Below are positions 47,696-58,629 of a DNA stretch of 64,000 nucleotides, one piece after another. The notes under the pieces were generated by a model, which was given only the letters and a program-made list of their open reading frames with translations, was not told where the DNA came from and made no database searches. Both the position numbers and the translations under genes were made by a program. Source of the stretch: Methylovulum miyakonense HT12. GTDB lineage: Bacteria > Pseudomonadota > Gammaproteobacteria > Methylococcales > Methylomonadaceae. The stretch spans positions 4,410,187 to 4,474,186 of the forward strand of contig NZ_KB913025.1 in assembly GCF_000384075.1 (NCBI RefSeq), written 5' to 3'. Position 1 is the first letter of the stretch. Every line of letters begins with the position of its first letter.

Positions 47696-49735
47696 ATGAA
47701 TAACCCTTTACTCACCGACAGTATCTTACCTTTATTTTCAGCCATAAAACCTGAACACGTTGAGCCCGCTATCGACCAATTATTGGCGGAAGCCCGTGCA
47801 ACAGTTGAAAAATGCTTACAAACCAAACAGAATTACACGTGGGAAAAACTGATAGCGCCCATCGCCGATGCCGAAGACCGCTTGAACAAAGCCTGGTCAC
47901 CTGTCAGCCATCTGAATTCTGTCTGCAACAACGAAGAACTGCGTGCCGCCTATAACGCCTGCTTGCCCAAGCTCAGCGAATATGCGACTGAAATAGGCCA
48001 AAACAAACGGTTATTCTACGCCTATCGGCTGATCGCCAAACATTCCGAGTTTTCCACGCTCGACAGCGCACAACAAAAAATCATCCGTAACGCTTTACGT
48101 GACTTCCGCCTATCCGGCGTTGCGCTAAGCGAAGAGAAAAAACAACGCTACAAAGAAATCTGCCAAGAATTAAGCCAGCATACCAGCCATTTTGAAGAAA
48201 ATGTCCTTGACGCCACCAATGCCTGGAACAAGGTTATCAATAATAAACGGGATTTGGTGGGCATGCCCGAATCCGCCATTGCGGGGGCCAAACAAGCCGC
48301 CGAGCAAGCGGGTGAGGAAGGTTATATGCTGACCTTGCAATTCCCGTCGTACAATGCGGTCATGACTTATGCCGACAGCCGCGAACTCCGCCGCGAAGTC
48401 TATGAGGCCTACACCACCCGCGCTTCCGAAACCGGCCCGCAAGGCGGACATTTCGACAATAGCCTGCTGATGGAGCAAATACTGTCTTTACGCCATGAAA
48501 AAGCCAAGCTATTGGGTTTTAACAACTACGCTGAATTGTCGCTCGCCACCAAAATGGCGAAAAAGCCAGAGGATGTCATCGGCTTCTTGGAAAACTTGGC
48601 CACCAAATCCTGGCGGCAAGCGCGTAACGATTTGATAGAGCTGCAAAACTTTGCCCGTGAAGTCCACTCCTTCATCGAAATGGAGCCTTGGGACATCAGC
48701 TATTACTCTGAAAAAATGCGCCAGCATTTCTACCAGCTCTCACAAGAAGAAGTCAAAAGCTATTTTCCGGTCACCCGTGTCCTGCCCGGTTTGTTCGCCG
48801 TTGCCGAGCGCCTGTACGGTTTAAACATCACTGAAATTTTCGATTTCGACACATGGCATCCTGACGTACAGTTTTTCCAAATCCACGACAGGGATGGCCA
48901 ACTGCGCGGGCAATTTTTCATCGACCTCTTCGCCCGTCCCAAAAAACGCGGCGGCGCATGGATGGATGACTGCGTAAGCCGGAAAAAATCGGGCGACAAT
49001 GTCCAGATCCCGGTGGCGTACCTGACCTGCAATTTCACCCCGCCCACAGGCGATGCCCCTGCCTTGATGACCCACGACGAAGTCACCACGCTATTCCACG
49101 AATTTGGCCACGGTTTGCACCACATGCTCACCCAGGTTGACCATCTGGGCGTGTCCGGCATCAACGGCGTGGAATGGGATGCCGTGGAACTGCCCAGCCA
49201 ATTCATGGAAAACTGGTGCTGGGAAAAAGACGCGCTGGCGCTCATGTCCGGCCATTATGAAACGGGTGAGCCGCTACCTGACAGCCTGTTTGAAAAAATG
49301 CTCTCCGCAAAAAATTTCCAGGCAGGGCTGTTTATGGTCAGGCAGTTGGAATTTAGCCTATTCGATTTCCGCATCCACTTGGAATACGAGCCGGAACGGG
49401 GCGGCCGCATTTACGAAATCCTAGAACAAGTCAGGAAGCATGTCGCGGTTATCCAGCCACCCAAGTTCAACCGCTTCCCGCACAGCTTCACGCACATTTT
49501 TGCGGGTGGTTACGCCGCAGGCTATTACAGCTACAAATGGGCCGAAGTCCTGTCCAGCGACGCCTATTCATTGTTTGAAGAAAAAGGCATCTTCGACCAG
49601 GAAACAGGCCATTCGTTCTTGACCAACATCCTCGAAAAAGGCGGCAGCCAAAACGCGATGGACTTGTTTGTCGAGTTCCGTGGACGTGAACCCACTATCG
49701 ACGCATTGCTGCGCCATAACGGCATAGCCGCATGA
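47696..49735 (+). CDS. prlC: Oligopeptidase A
   Basis: 679 residues (E. coli 680). This M3-family zinc metallopeptidase degrades cytoplasmic oligopeptides and signal peptides. The zinc site [14 protein letters not shown] has HExxH, with the third ligand in [17 protein letters not shown]. The N-terminal helical part ([20 protein letters not shown]) is typical. It overlaps ubiD by 4 bp. Confidence 0.95.
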   Translation: MNNPLLTDSILPLFSAIKPEHVEPAIDQLLAEARATVEKCLQTKQNYTWEKLIAPIADAEDRLNKAWSPVSHLNSVCNNEELRAAYNACLPKLSEYATEIGQNKRLFYAYRLIAKHSEFSTLDSAQQKIIRNALRDFRLSGVALSEEKKQRYKEICQELSQHTSHFEENVLDATNAWNKVINNKRDLVGMPESAIAGAKQAAEQAGEEGYMLTLQFPSYNAVMTYADSRELRREVYEAYTTRASETGPQGGHFDNSLLMEQILSLRHEKAKLLGFNNYAELSLATKMAKKPEDVIGFLENLATKSWRQARNDLIELQNFAREVHSFIEMEPWDISYYSEKMRQHFYQLSQEEVKSYFPVTRVLPGLFAVAERLYGLNITEIFDFDTWHPDVQFFQIHDRDGQLRGQFFIDLFARPKKRGGAWMDDCVSRKKSGDNVQIPVAYLTCNFTPPTGDAPALMTHDEVTTLFHEFGHGLHHMLTQVDHLGVSGINGVEWDAVELPSQFMENWCWEKDALALMSGHYETGEPLPDSLFEKMLSAKNFQAGLFMVRQLEFSLFDFRIHLEYEPERGGRIYEILEQVRKHVAVIQPPKFNRFPHSFTHIFAGGYAAGYYSYKWAEVLSSDAYSLFEEKGIFDQETGHSFLTNILEKGGSQNAMDLFVEFRGREPTIDALLRHNGIAA

Positions 49736-51192
49736 TTTACCGTGACTTGCGCGATTTTATCGCGCAACTGGAAAAGCTGGGCGAGCTCAAACGCATCACC
49801 GTCGAAGTCGACCCGTATTTGGAAATGACTGAAATCTGTGACCGCGTCCTGAAACAAGGCGGCCCCGCCCTGCTCTTCGAAAACCCCAAAGGCTCACATA
49901 CGCCGGTCTTGGCCAACCTGTTTGGCACGCCAAGACGCGTGGCGATGGGCATGGGCGCGGAAGAAGTCAGTGAATTGCGCGGCATCGGTGAATTGCTGGC
50001 CTATTTGAAAGAACCGGAACCGCCCAAAGGCATGAAAGACGCCTTTGAGAAAATCCCCGTGTTCAAACAAGTGCTGAACATGGCGCCGAAATTGGTCAAA
50101 TCCCCGCCGTGCCAAGAAATCAGCCGTATCGGGGACGAGATAGACTTAAGCGATTACCCCATCCAAACTTGTTGGCCCGAAGATGCCGGGCCGTTGATCA
50201 CGTGGCCTTTGGTCATCACCAAAGGCCCGCACAAAGAGCGGCAAAACCTCGGCATTTACCGCCAGCAAGTGATAGGCAAAAACAAGGTCATCATGCGCTG
50301 GCTAGCCCATCGCGGCGGCGCCTTGGATTTTAGGGAATGGCAAATGGCCCATCCAGGCGAGCCGTTTCCGGTGGCGGTCGCCTTGGGCGCTGACCCCGCG
50401 ACCATACTTGCCGCCGTCACGCCCGTGCCCGATAGCCTGTCGGAATATGCCTTCGCAGGCTTATTGCGCGGCAGCAAGACCGAAGTCGCCAAATGCCTAA
50501 GCAACGACTTGCAAGTGCCCGCCAGCGCGGAAATTGTCCTGGAAGGCTTCATCTATCCCGGCGAAACCGCACCCGAAGGCCCGTTTGGCGACCATACGGG
50601 CTATTACAACGAAGTCGATGAGTTCCCTGTCTTTACGATAGAGCGCATCACCCAACGCACCGCACCGATTTACCACAGCACCTTCACAGGCCGCCCGCCC
50701 GATGAACCGGCCATTTTGGGTGTGGCCTTGAACGAAGTGTTCGTACCGATCTTGCAAAAACAATTTCCTGAAATCACTGATTTTTACCTACCGCCGGAAG
50801 GCTGTTCCTACCGCATGGCGGTCATCAGCATGAAAAAGCAATATGCCGGGCACGCCAAGCGCGTCATGCTCGGCACATGGTCATATTTGCGGCAATTCAT
50901 GTACACCAAGTTTGTGATTGTCGTTGATGAAGATGTCAACGTCCGCAACTGGCAAGACGTGATCTGGGCTATCACCACACGCATGGATCCGGCACGGGAT
51001 TTGACCATCTTAGAAAACACGCCGATTGATTACCTGGACTTCGCCTCGCCCGTATCGGGCTTAGGCTCCAAAGTTGGCTTTGATGCCACCAACAAATGGC
51101 CCGGCGAAACCCACCGCGAATGGGGCAGGCCGATCAGCATGACACCCGCCGTTATCAAAAAAATCGATGAACTTTGGGCTTCTTTGTTTTGA
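49732..51192 (+). CDS. ubiD: 3-octaprenyl-4-hydroxybenzoate decarboxylase
   Basis: 486 residues. UbiD removes the carboxyl group in ubiquinone synthesis using prenylated FMN made by Ubi[60 protein letters not shown] and [22 protein letters not shown] are characteristic, the last holding the catalytic glutamate. No ubiX is adjacent. Coupled to prlC by ATGA overlap. Confidence 0.95.
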   Translation: MIYRDLRDFIAQLEKLGELKRITVEVDPYLEMTEICDRVLKQGGPALLFENPKGSHTPVLANLFGTPRRVAMGMGAEEVSELRGIGELLAYLKEPEPPKGMKDAFEKIPVFKQVLNMAPKLVKSPPCQEISRIGDEIDLSDYPIQTCWPEDAGPLITWPLVITKGPHKERQNLGIYRQQVIGKNKVIMRWLAHRGGALDFREWQMAHPGEPFPVAVALGADPATILAAVTPVPDSLSEYAFAGLLRGSKTEVAKCLSNDLQVPASAEIVLEGFIYPGETAPEGPFGDHTGYYNEVDEFPVFTIERITQRTAPIYHSTFTGRPPDEPAILGVALNEVFVPILQKQFPEITDFYLPPEGCSYRMAVISMKKQYAGHAKRVMLGTWSYLRQFMYTKFVIVVDEDVNVRNWQDVIWAITTRMDPARDLTILENTPIDYLDFASPVSGLGSKVGFDATNKWPGETHREWGRPISMTPAVIKKIDELWASLF

Positions 51193-51230
51193 TGGGCGCC
51201 TAACCCTCCCACAGTCTCTCAAGTAGCATT

Positions 51231-52058
51231 ATGAAAAGATTCTTTTTACTGATGCTGTCGCTCTGGAAGCAGCAAATCAAGCTCTATGCTGTGGCCGCGC
51301 TCATTGGTGCGGCAATCGGGGTATTTATCCTCGCCCCCAGTTATAATTTCATTTACTCGCAAGAAAGCAATAACAACAAACTATCTTCCTTAGAGTATGT
51401 TTTTGGCCAACTAGCATCCATCTTTGACGGCAACAACACCGAAGACAACTTGTTGCTGTTTTACGCTGAAATAGGCGCCATGCTAGGTTTGTTCACGGTA
51501 AGCATTTATGGTTTTTTACATAAGCGCCTGGCGCGTATCGAATCTTTAAAAGCCGAATTGCAAAAAGATTTGGCGCCCATCATTGCCCAGGGAGAAGGGC
51601 CGCATCTGGAATTTAAATCCTCGTTCCGCTGGGATTTGGAACAGTCCCGCATCAACCGCACGCTTGAAAGCGTCGTGTTAAAGACCTTGGCGGGATTTAT
51701 GAACAGCCGCTATGGGGGCACCTTATTGATAGGCGTGGCGGATGACGGCACAATTTTAGGGCTGGATAAAGACTACCAATCACTCAAGAAACCTAACCAG
51801 GACGGTTTTGAACAAGCCATCATGACCGCCATTTCCACCAACTTAGGTGCCGACTTATGCAATTCCGTGCATGTGCTGTTCCATGTGATTGACCACAAGG
51901 ATATCTGCCGCCTCATCATCAGTCCGGCCCACCGTCCGGTATTCTTGGCTCAAAACGGCATGCCGAAGCTGTTTGTCAGGACGGGCGGCGCAACCCGTGA
52001 CCTCAATATCCAAGAAGCATTGGAATTTGTGCCCATCCGCTGGAAGGGCCAGGCGTAA
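51231..52058 (+). CDS. Membrane-anchored AlbA_2 (Schlafen-type) domain protein
   Basis: 275 residues. Two transmembrane helices (about 17-36 and 76-97) flank a short extracytoplasmic loop; then a charged helix (100-117) leads to a cytoplasmic AlbA_2 domain: EGPHLEFKSSFRWD (123-136), LKTLAGFMNSRYGGTLLIGV (150-169) and ADDGTILGLDKDYQ. AlbA_2 domains bind nucleic acid or nucleotides and normally occur in soluble regulators or Schlafen-like proteins, so a membrane-bound version is less usual. The gene is 38 bases after ubiD and seems to end the prlC-ubiD run. Confidence 0.75.
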   Translation: MKRFFLLMLSLWKQQIKLYAVAALIGAAIGVFILAPSYNFIYSQESNNNKLSSLEYVFGQLASIFDGNNTEDNLLLFYAEIGAMLGLFTVSIYGFLHKRLARIESLKAELQKDLAPIIAQGEGPHLEFKSSFRWDLEQSRINRTLESVVLKTLAGFMNSRYGGTLLIGVADDGTILGLDKDYQSLKKPNQDGFEQAIMTAISTNLGADLCNSVHVLFHVIDHKDICRLIISPAHRPVFLAQNGMPKLFVRTGGATRDLNIQEALEFVPIRWKGQA

Positions 52059-52159
52059 GACAACCCCTACAGGGAAGCCAAAACCTCAAAAGCTATCGTT
52101 TAGCCAACCGCCCAATTTCCGGCTCCCCGCCAGCCCTGTCCGTGACTTATCCGCGTTTT

Positions 52160-53425
52160 TCAGGCGAGTTTGGGGTGCGGGCTCAAGCTAGCGCCCAATT
52201 CCCTGACGATATATTCGCCAAGATCAATGTCCACCTCATTCGGCTGGATCACCTTATTTATCATTAACAATGGCTTGCCTTCATGATCCCTAAACCGGTC
52301 AAGATTGATAACCTGTGGCGGCTGCTTGATCTCGCCAGTATGGTCACGGATGACCATGACGGTCGGCAACAAATGCTGGTCAGGCTTCATCCCGATCACA
52401 ATGCCAGTGGAGCCATTGTTAAGCTGCACCACAGTGCCTACCGGATAAATGCCTAAGCATTTGATAAAGCTTTCGACCAGCTCACTATCAAAAGACGTTT
52501 CACGCATCGCATAAATGGCCTTCAATGCGTCCGAACAGGAAAGCTGGGATTTGATATTGGCCGCATTGGTCTCTTTTTCATAGGCATCAACAATTGCGAT
52601 AATTTTGGACATAAAACTGATCTCGGCACCTTTCAAACCACGCGGATAGCCTGTGCCATCAACCCGTTCATGATGCGAGTAAGCGACTTCAGCGACTTCC
52701 GTCGGGATTTCCGGGATTTTGCGCAACATTTCCGCGCCTTGCTGCGTATGTTGCTCCAACAACATTTTTTCTTCGGGCGTCAACCCGACGTTGAATTTAT
52801 CAAGGACGGGTTTAGGGACTTTGGCCTCGCCCACATCATGCATCAATGCGGCGATGCTCAGTTGTAAAAGCTGTTCTTCGGTCAGCTGTAAGTAACGGCC
52901 AAACAAGGTGCTAAAAATACAGATATTGATGCTATGGGTGACCGTATCCGGCCGTTTTGAGCGCATATGGCTCAATAACAACAAGGTGTTAGGGTTGCGC
53001 ATCACGCTTTTCATCACGCCTTGCACGCAGGACTTGATCTCCGGCAGGGTGATGTAATTATTAAGGCGAAAATTGTTCAGCACCTTGTGCAGCGAAACGG
53101 ACGTTTCATCATAAACCTCACAAGCCTTCGCCATTTCCTCCTCAAAACGTTGTTTATTGCTTTGCCCCGCCTTTGGATTGGAGGGTTGTTGTTCCACCGC
53201 CACTTTTGATTTCGCCGTAGAGGGTTTGAACGGCTCAAACGATAATGATTGCAGGCTCTTTTCCTCGTCAATTTTGACGGTCTTAGACACCCGCCGCACC
53301 TGCTCAATCTGGTTGTCATTTTCAATAAGAAACCCCTGAAATAGAAATGACGTTTCTAACCAAGGCCTGTCCAAATGCGAGACATACATACCTATTTTTA
53401 AATCTTTTGTATCAATATCTATCAT
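52160..53425 (-). CDS. HD-GYP domain cyclic di-GMP phosphodiesterase
   Basis: 421 residues. The N-terminal DUF3391-like domain (LKIGMYVSHLDRPWLETSFL FQGF region, residues 9-35) precedes a linker and the HD-GYP domain: VTHSINICIFSTLFGRYL, ALMHDVGEAKVP (HD), HTQQGAEMLRKIP, YSHHERVDGTGYPRGLKG (GYP). All metal ligands seem present, so it should hydrolyse c-di-GMP. It lacks a receiver or membrane domain, so its input is unclear. Likely affects motility or biofilm. Confidence 0.9.
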   Translation of the reverse strand: MIDIDTKDLKIGMYVSHLDRPWLETSFLFQGFLIENDNQIEQVRRVSKTVKIDEEKSLQSLSFEPFKPSTAKSKVAVEQQPSNPKAGQSNKQRFEEEMAKACEVYDETSVSLHKVLNNFRLNNYITLPEIKSCVQGVMKSVMRNPNTLLLLSHMRSKRPDTVTHSINICIFSTLFGRYLQLTEEQLLQLSIAALMHDVGEAKVPKPVLDKFNVGLTPEEKMLLEQHTQQGAEMLRKIPEIPTEVAEVAYSHHERVDGTGYPRGLKGAEISFMSKIIAIVDAYEKETNAANIKSQLSCSDALKAIYAMRETSFDSELVESFIKCLGIYPVGTVVQLNNGSTGIVIGMKPDQHLLPTVMVIRDHTGEIKQPPQVINLDRFRDHEGKPLLMINKVIQPNEVDIDLGEYIVRELGASLSPHPKLA

Positions 53426-53926
53426 CTTAAATTCCTAAAATATCCATAATGGCTGCATTGCTTTCATTACCCCCTCTCCTTAAGGATAGGTTCATGAAGT
53501 TGGCAGCGACAATTATAGATATGAATCCACATTTTGTCCGAAAACGCCTCGACGGGCGCCCGATAAGGGCCAACGCCTTATATCCTTGCAACAGCCTTAT
53601 TGACCCGCCGATTTAGCCCATAAGCACTATCTAAGCCATGTTAACCAGTAATGCTGCAAAGTTTTACCTGATTGTAACGGCAGATGGCCTAGACGGTTGC
53701 CCTAATTCAAAATAAGAAAAAGATGCGTGATATGCCGCACTTGCCAAGGCAAATCCCTTAGTTTTATGACGCCCTCAGAAAAGGATCCGCATAAGCATTT
53801 GTTGTTAATCATAATAAATAATTTGCATGAATATTGCTGACGGTAGCCCTATCAAACCGTCTGGCCAATAACAGCCAAGCCGGAAGGCAATTTACCCGCT
53901 TGGCTTTAAATATTTTTGATTGCGAT
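53426..53926. other. Intergenic region upstream of the FecI-type sigma gene
   Basis: No gene is seen in these 500 bases; an open frame from 53834 only extends the sigma factor upstream. AATCATAATAAATAATTT near 53808-53825 is AT-rich and loosely like a Fur box, which would suit an iron-uptake regulator, but the match is weak. Confidence 0.4.
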
Positions 53927-54430
53927 ATGCTGACCTTTTCCCCTTTTGATGCCGAATCCTTGATCGAACAACATCGGCAGGAACTGGCCCGTTTTTTGTC
54001 CCGCCGGGTGTCCTGCCAAGAAACCGCCAATGACTTGTTGCAAGACCTGTTCTTACGCTTGGTTAACGTCAAAAGCACAGAGCCTATCCACAATCCCCGT
54101 GCCTTTCTGTACCGGGTCGCCGCCAACCTGGCCACCGACCACTTGCGCCGCCAACAAGCCGACCCGCTCGGTTGGGCCGACCAAGAAGCGATGGCCGTGG
54201 CGACGGTTTCCGCATCACCGGAACAGCATTTCCTTAACATGCAAGAGCTGGATTTATGCGAACAAACCTTACGGCAATTATCGCCGTTATGCCTGAAAAT
54301 CTTCATGATGAGCCGGTTTGATGGCCTGACCCATCAGCAAATTGCTGATGAATTGGGCATTTCGGCCAGTTGGGTGGAGAAAAACATCATCAAAGCCTTG
54401 AAACAATGCAAACACGCCCTTAACCGATAG
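53927..54430 (+). CDS. FecI-type ECF sigma factor
   Basis: 167 residues from the ATG at 53927 (MLTFSPFDAESLIEQHRQEL), chosen because family similarity begins there; the open frame extends to 53834. Sigma region 2 is in ELARFLSRRVSCQETANDLL (then QDLFLRLVN) and PRAFLYRVAANLATDHLRR; region 4 in LSPLCLKIFMMSRFDGLTHQ. It should direct transcription of the downstream TonB receptor gene in response to FecR signalling. No clear ribosome site precedes the start. Confidence 0.88.
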   Translation: MLTFSPFDAESLIEQHRQELARFLSRRVSCQETANDLLQDLFLRLVNVKSTEPIHNPRAFLYRVAANLATDHLRRQQADPLGWADQEAMAVATVSASPEQHFLNMQELDLCEQTLRQLSPLCLKIFMMSRFDGLTHQQIADELGISASWVEKNIIKALKQCKHALNR

Positions 54431-54526
54431 CAGTGCGGCCAATTCCATTTTTTACGTCTTACTGGCTAGCCCTTAGCCTAAACTTACCTAACAATGCGCC
54501 GAACCCAGCACTGACCCACACCCAAA

Positions 54527-55495
54527 ATGCCCAAACGCAACCCCGAACAACTTGAAGACGAAGCCCTGGCTTGGCTGGTACGCAGCACGTCCGGTGCGAT
54601 GTCTGACGGACAAGCCCGGCAACTGGCCGACTGGCTGGCAGAAAGTCCCGCCCATCGTGAGGCGTTTGCTTCAGTCCGGCAATTATGGGAAGGGTTGGGG
54701 GATTTACAGGAACGGCCTTTGCTCCGCGCCGCCAGCAACCCCACAAAAAATCCGCCCCCCGTTTTTCACCAAACTCTCCGCAAGCCACGCCTGATAGGCT
54801 GGGCGGCAGCAGCCAGTTTGTTATTGGCTACCGCGTTATTGATAGCCAACCCGGATTTTTGGCAAGTCTGGCACGCGCGGTACCATACCGAAGTCGGCGA
54901 ACTACAAACCGTGGCCTTAGCTGACGGCAGCACCGTGCATTTGAATGCGCTCACCACGCTAGACCCGCGTTTTAGCGGCAATCAGCGACGGATCAGGCTG
55001 TTTGATGGCGAAGCCGAGTTCATCGTCAGCAAAGACAAATCCAGGCCATTTGTCGTCGAAGTTGACGGCTACGAAATCACCGCGCTGGGTACGGATTTTG
55101 TGGTCAAAAAACACGGGCAAGGCTTGGCGGTGACCATGCTGGAAAGTGCCGTTAAGGTCAGCGCCCCGCCCTCGCCTAACTTTACGCCGAGGGTCGTGAA
55201 AGCAGGGCAACGCTGGTCGGCCCATCCATCCGCTGTGGTGGACATTAACCCCCGCACCGCCGCCGCTTGGCGCCATCACCGCCTGATTTTTGAATCCGAA
55301 CCGCTGGCGAATGTGCTCGGCGAAATCAACCGTTACCGCAACGGCCATGTGTTTTTGGCTAATCCGGCCTTGGCGGGATTAAAAGTCAGCGGCGTGTTCA
55401 ATAGTGACCGTTTGGACGTCTTACTGAATGTCATCAACAAAACTTTACCGGTAAAATCGGTGGCGTTAGCGGGACGTTATGTGATGTTGTATTGA
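54527..55495 (+). CDS. FecR-type anti-sigma/signal transducer
   Basis: 322 residues. Cytoplasmic N-terminal DUF4880 (ALAWLVRSTSGAMSDGQARQ), one transmembrane helix (about 88-108, WAAAASLLLATALLIANP), then the periplasmic FecR domain (VALADGSTVHLNALTTLDPR; DGEAEFIVSKDKSRPFVVEV) and a C-terminal STN-binding segment (LANVLGEINRYRNGHVFLAN). It relays receptor occupancy to the sigma factor encoded 96 bases upstream. Confidence 0.9.
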   Translation: MPKRNPEQLEDEALAWLVRSTSGAMSDGQARQLADWLAESPAHREAFASVRQLWEGLGDLQERPLLRAASNPTKNPPPVFHQTLRKPRLIGWAAAASLLLATALLIANPDFWQVWHARYHTEVGELQTVALADGSTVHLNALTTLDPRFSGNQRRIRLFDGEAEFIVSKDKSRPFVVEVDGYEITALGTDFVVKKHGQGLAVTMLESAVKVSAPPSPNFTPRVVKAGQRWSAHPSAVVDINPRTAAAWRHHRLIFESEPLANVLGEINRYRNGHVFLANPALAGLKVSGVFNSDRLDVLLNVINKTLPVKSVALAGRYVMLY

Positions 55496-55629
55496 AGGTT
55501 CCGGCCCGCTGATCCACAAGCCGGAGCTTGGCACCCGGCATAAAAATACAAAAATTTTTGTGCGGTGTTTGTCAGGCCTTGCGTCTTATCACAGACCCTT
55601 CTTAGTCTTGATAAACACAGGAGAACACC

Positions 55630-58155
55630 GTGCATCATCCAATCCCCTTTAAACTAGCCTCGGCCCTAGGCTTAAGCCTGACGGTAGGTTTGCTGCTGGC
55701 AAACCCTGCCCTCGCGGCAAACCCGGATACGCCAAAACCGTTCAACATCCCCCAACAACAGCTGATCCCCGCGCTAACCGAGTTCGCCGAACAGTCCGGC
55801 GTAGAATTGCTGTACAGTTCGGCGATGGCGGAACACCTGACCGCCCAACCCGTTAAAGGCCAGTACACCCCTAAACAAGCCTTGGCGGCTATGCTGGCCG
55901 ATAGCGGCATCAGCTACCGTTATGTGGACGCCAACGTGATTACTTTGGCGCAAGGGGAAAAAGCGGCCCAGACCGTTCCCGCAACAACAGCCCCGACACC
56001 ATCGGCGACGGATTTACCGACGGTCAAGGTGATGGGGATAGCCGGGGCTAATGATGACCCGACCGATCCTTACAACGCGGTGTACCACAGTTCCAGTACG
56101 AACACGGCCACCAAGACCGACACGCCCATTATGGAAACGCCCGTGTCGATCCAGGTGGTGCCTAAAGCGGTGATGGGCGACCAAAAAACCACCACCATCA
56201 AAGACGCGCTCGAAAACGTCAGCAGCGTGCGGCCGCAATCGTCTTTAGGCCTGAGCAACGCGTTTATCACCCGCGGCTTCAGGAATGGCCGGGTTTTCCG
56301 TAACGGCTTGGTCGCCAATGGCTTGGGGATAGGCGAAGGGGCGCAATTTGATTCCGCCAACCTGGAGCGCGTCGAGGTGCTGAAAGGCCCGGCGGCGGTA
56401 TTGTTCGGCCGCATCGAGCCTGGCGGCTTAGTCAATCTGGTCACTAAAAAGCCTAGGACTGAACCTTACCATTCGGTTGAACAGCGTTTCGGGTCTTACG
56501 ATTTCTATCGGACGGAATGGGATGCGACCGACGCCCTCACTAAAGACAAATCGGTAAGCTACCGTTTTACCGGAGCGTATCAAAACAATAAATCATTCCG
56601 CGATTTCAATTTTAATGACCGGGTACTGGTGAACCCTTCTTTGACGTGGCGGCCCAGCGATGCCACCGAAATGTCCTTGGACGTGGAAGCCTTACATGAG
56701 GATTACCAAGTTGACCGGGGCTTGTTCGCTATCGGCAACCGTCCGGCGCCAATTCCCGTCACGCGTTCCTTCATCGACCCCAACGATCCGGTCGACACCA
56801 ACTCCAAGGTGAACCTCGGCTTCAATTTAAGCCATGCCTTCAATAACAACTGGACATTGCGGAACCGCTTCCTGGCTTCGTTCATTTATGATCAAAACAC
56901 CTCGGTGAAACCCGCCAATGGCTTTACCGTCGAGCAATTTTTTGATCCAAGCATGGGTAACCGCACTTATTCACGGAATATTTTTTCGCAAACCTCCAAT
57001 AATGAAACCTATACGACCAATCTGGATTTGACCGGAAAATTCAAGTTGGGCGGTGTCAGCCATCAAACCTTGGTCGGCTTCGATTATTTAAGGGCGGTCG
57101 GCAATTACGAATTCTATGGCAACTATATGGATCCGGTGCCGGGCCTGGACATCGACATTTATAACCCTAGGTACGGCATCGACCCTTCTTATTACGCCAA
57201 TGCGCTGGCAACGCCGTCTGATGGCGGCGCCAACCATTATATTTTTAGGGACAACTGGTATGGCGCCTATTTTCAAGACCACATCACGCTTTGGGATAAA
57301 GTCCATGTCCTGGGCGGCGGGCGCTATGATTGGGCGGCCACCGGTCTGGGGATGGGCGATTCATTTAACGCCGCAGAAGCCGCCTTGCCGTCACGCCAAG
57401 ATGAGGGGTTTAGCCCGCGGGTAGGAATCCTCTACCAGCCTTGGCAATGGGCTAGCCTCTACGGCAATTGGACGACTTCGTTCGGCGCAAACAATGGCAT
57501 CACGGCGACGGGCACCACGATTAACCCGGAAATCGGCGAACAATTTGAAGCCGGTTTGAAAACCGAATTATTCGCCAAACGGCTGACCACCACCTTGGCT
57601 TACTACCATCTGACCAAGCAAAATGTCTTGACCCGCGACTTTAAGAGCCCCGACCCTTTTGCCGTTGCGGCCATTGGCGAAGCCCGCAGCCAAGGCATTG
57701 AACTGGACATGAGCGGGCAAATCACAGACGAAATCAGCGTCATCGGCAACTATGCCTTTACCGATGCGCGTATCACCAAAGATTACTCCGGCCTTCAGGG
57801 CAACCGCCTGAACAACGTCCCCGAGCATTCCGGCAGTTTGTGGCTCAAATATGACATCCGCCACTATACCCCGCTCAATGGCTTAAGTTTTGGCTTGGGC
57901 GTTTTCGCCGCCGGCGAGCGGCAAGGCGATAACGACAATACCTTTGTCTTGCCCGGTTATGCCCGCTTGGACGCGTTTACCAGCTATGCCTGCCAGTTCG
58001 GCGAGTCGCGTTTGATCACGCAATTCAACATCCGCAACCTGCTGGATAAAGTTTATTACGAGTCCACCGATCCTTTCCAAAATGCGCCGCCGCGTGTCGG
58101 CATTTACCCTGGCGCACCGCTGACGGCGATGGGGTCGGTGCGTCTGGAATTTTAA
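55630..58155 (+). CDS. TonB-dependent siderophore receptor with STN signalling domain
   Basis: 841 residues. Signal peptide 1-29 (ALGLSLTVGLLLANPALA). STN domain about 36-110 (FNIPQQQLIPALTEFAEQSG), a low-complexity linker, then the plug (ETPVSIQVVPKAVMGDQKTT; VLKGPAAVLFGRIEPGGLVN) and a 22-strand barrel ending SVRLEF with terminal Phe. The arrangement is FpvA/FecA-like: import of a ferric siderophore and signalling to the FecR/FecI pair just upstream. The ligand cannot be named. AGGAGA is eight to ten bases before the start at GTG/ATG 55630. Confidence 0.93.
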   Translation: MHHPIPFKLASALGLSLTVGLLLANPALAANPDTPKPFNIPQQQLIPALTEFAEQSGVELLYSSAMAEHLTAQPVKGQYTPKQALAAMLADSGISYRYVDANVITLAQGEKAAQTVPATTAPTPSATDLPTVKVMGIAGANDDPTDPYNAVYHSSSTNTATKTDTPIMETPVSIQVVPKAVMGDQKTTTIKDALENVSSVRPQSSLGLSNAFITRGFRNGRVFRNGLVANGLGIGEGAQFDSANLERVEVLKGPAAVLFGRIEPGGLVNLVTKKPRTEPYHSVEQRFGSYDFYRTEWDATDALTKDKSVSYRFTGAYQNNKSFRDFNFNDRVLVNPSLTWRPSDATEMSLDVEALHEDYQVDRGLFAIGNRPAPIPVTRSFIDPNDPVDTNSKVNLGFNLSHAFNNNWTLRNRFLASFIYDQNTSVKPANGFTVEQFFDPSMGNRTYSRNIFSQTSNNETYTTNLDLTGKFKLGGVSHQTLVGFDYLRAVGNYEFYGNYMDPVPGLDIDIYNPRYGIDPSYYANALATPSDGGANHYIFRDNWYGAYFQDHITLWDKVHVLGGGRYDWAATGLGMGDSFNAAEAALPSRQDEGFSPRVGILYQPWQWASLYGNWTTSFGANNGITATGTTINPEIGEQFEAGLKTELFAKRLTTTLAYYHLTKQNVLTRDFKSPDPFAVAAIGEARSQGIELDMSGQITDEISVIGNYAFTDARITKDYSGLQGNRLNNVPEHSGSLWLKYDIRHYTPLNGLSFGLGVFAAGERQGDNDNTFVLPGYARLDAFTSYACQFGESRLITQFNIRNLLDKVYYESTDPFQNAPPRVGIYPGAPLTAMGSVRLEF

Positions 58156-58221
58156 CCTGACGGGCTTGCCGGTAGTTTGGCAACCCCAGCGCCTAACGGG
58201 TGGGCGTTAATCAAGAATGCT

Positions 58222-58629
58222 TTAGATCGCCCAATCTTCCAACATTAATCCGGCAATACGCTCAAACTCACGCAGGTTATGCGTGACGAGCGTGGCGTTT
58301 TGAGAAAGCGCATGACAGGCAATCCATAGGTCATTAGCGCCTATCGGAGTGCCTGCTGTTTTAAGCAAAGTAAACTGGATGGCATAGTGTTGGCATAAGC
58401 CAGGGTTTGTGTCGTATTGAACCGGAATGACCTGGGTAAGTTGGTTTAGCTGGCTTAACACCCGCACCTTGCGGGTACTTCGTTCCGCGCCCTTGAGTAG
58501 TTCGGCATAAGTGATAAAAGACATGCAAAGTGCGGCCTCTTTATCCAGGGCATTGATACGCCCGGCGATGGACGGTGGTTTGTTTTTAATGAGGTAAATG
58601 AGGATATTAGTGTCCAGCATGTAAATCAT
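58222..58629 (-). CDS. vapC: VapC-type PIN-domain toxin
   Basis: 135 residues. PIN-domain ribonuclease with acidic residues in MLDTNILIYLI (Asp6), TYAELLKGAE (Glu) and GANDLWIACHA (Asp), then TLVTHNLREFERI. VapC toxins cut tRNA or rRNA. It overlaps the antitoxin gene by 4 bp. Unlike the decayed modules at 14.7-15.9 kb it looks intact. Confidence 0.92.
   Translation of the reverse strand: MIYMLDTNILIYLIKNKPPSIAGRINALDKEAALCMSFITYAELLKGAERSTRKVRVLSQLNQLTQVIPVQYDTNPGLCQHYAIQFTLLKTAGTPIGANDLWIACHALSQNATLVTHNLREFERIAGLMLEDWAI

Noticed and set aside
53808-53825. Fur box upstream of the first sigma gene
   Set aside because: Only a loose AT-rich resemblance to the palindromic consensus; not enough to call.
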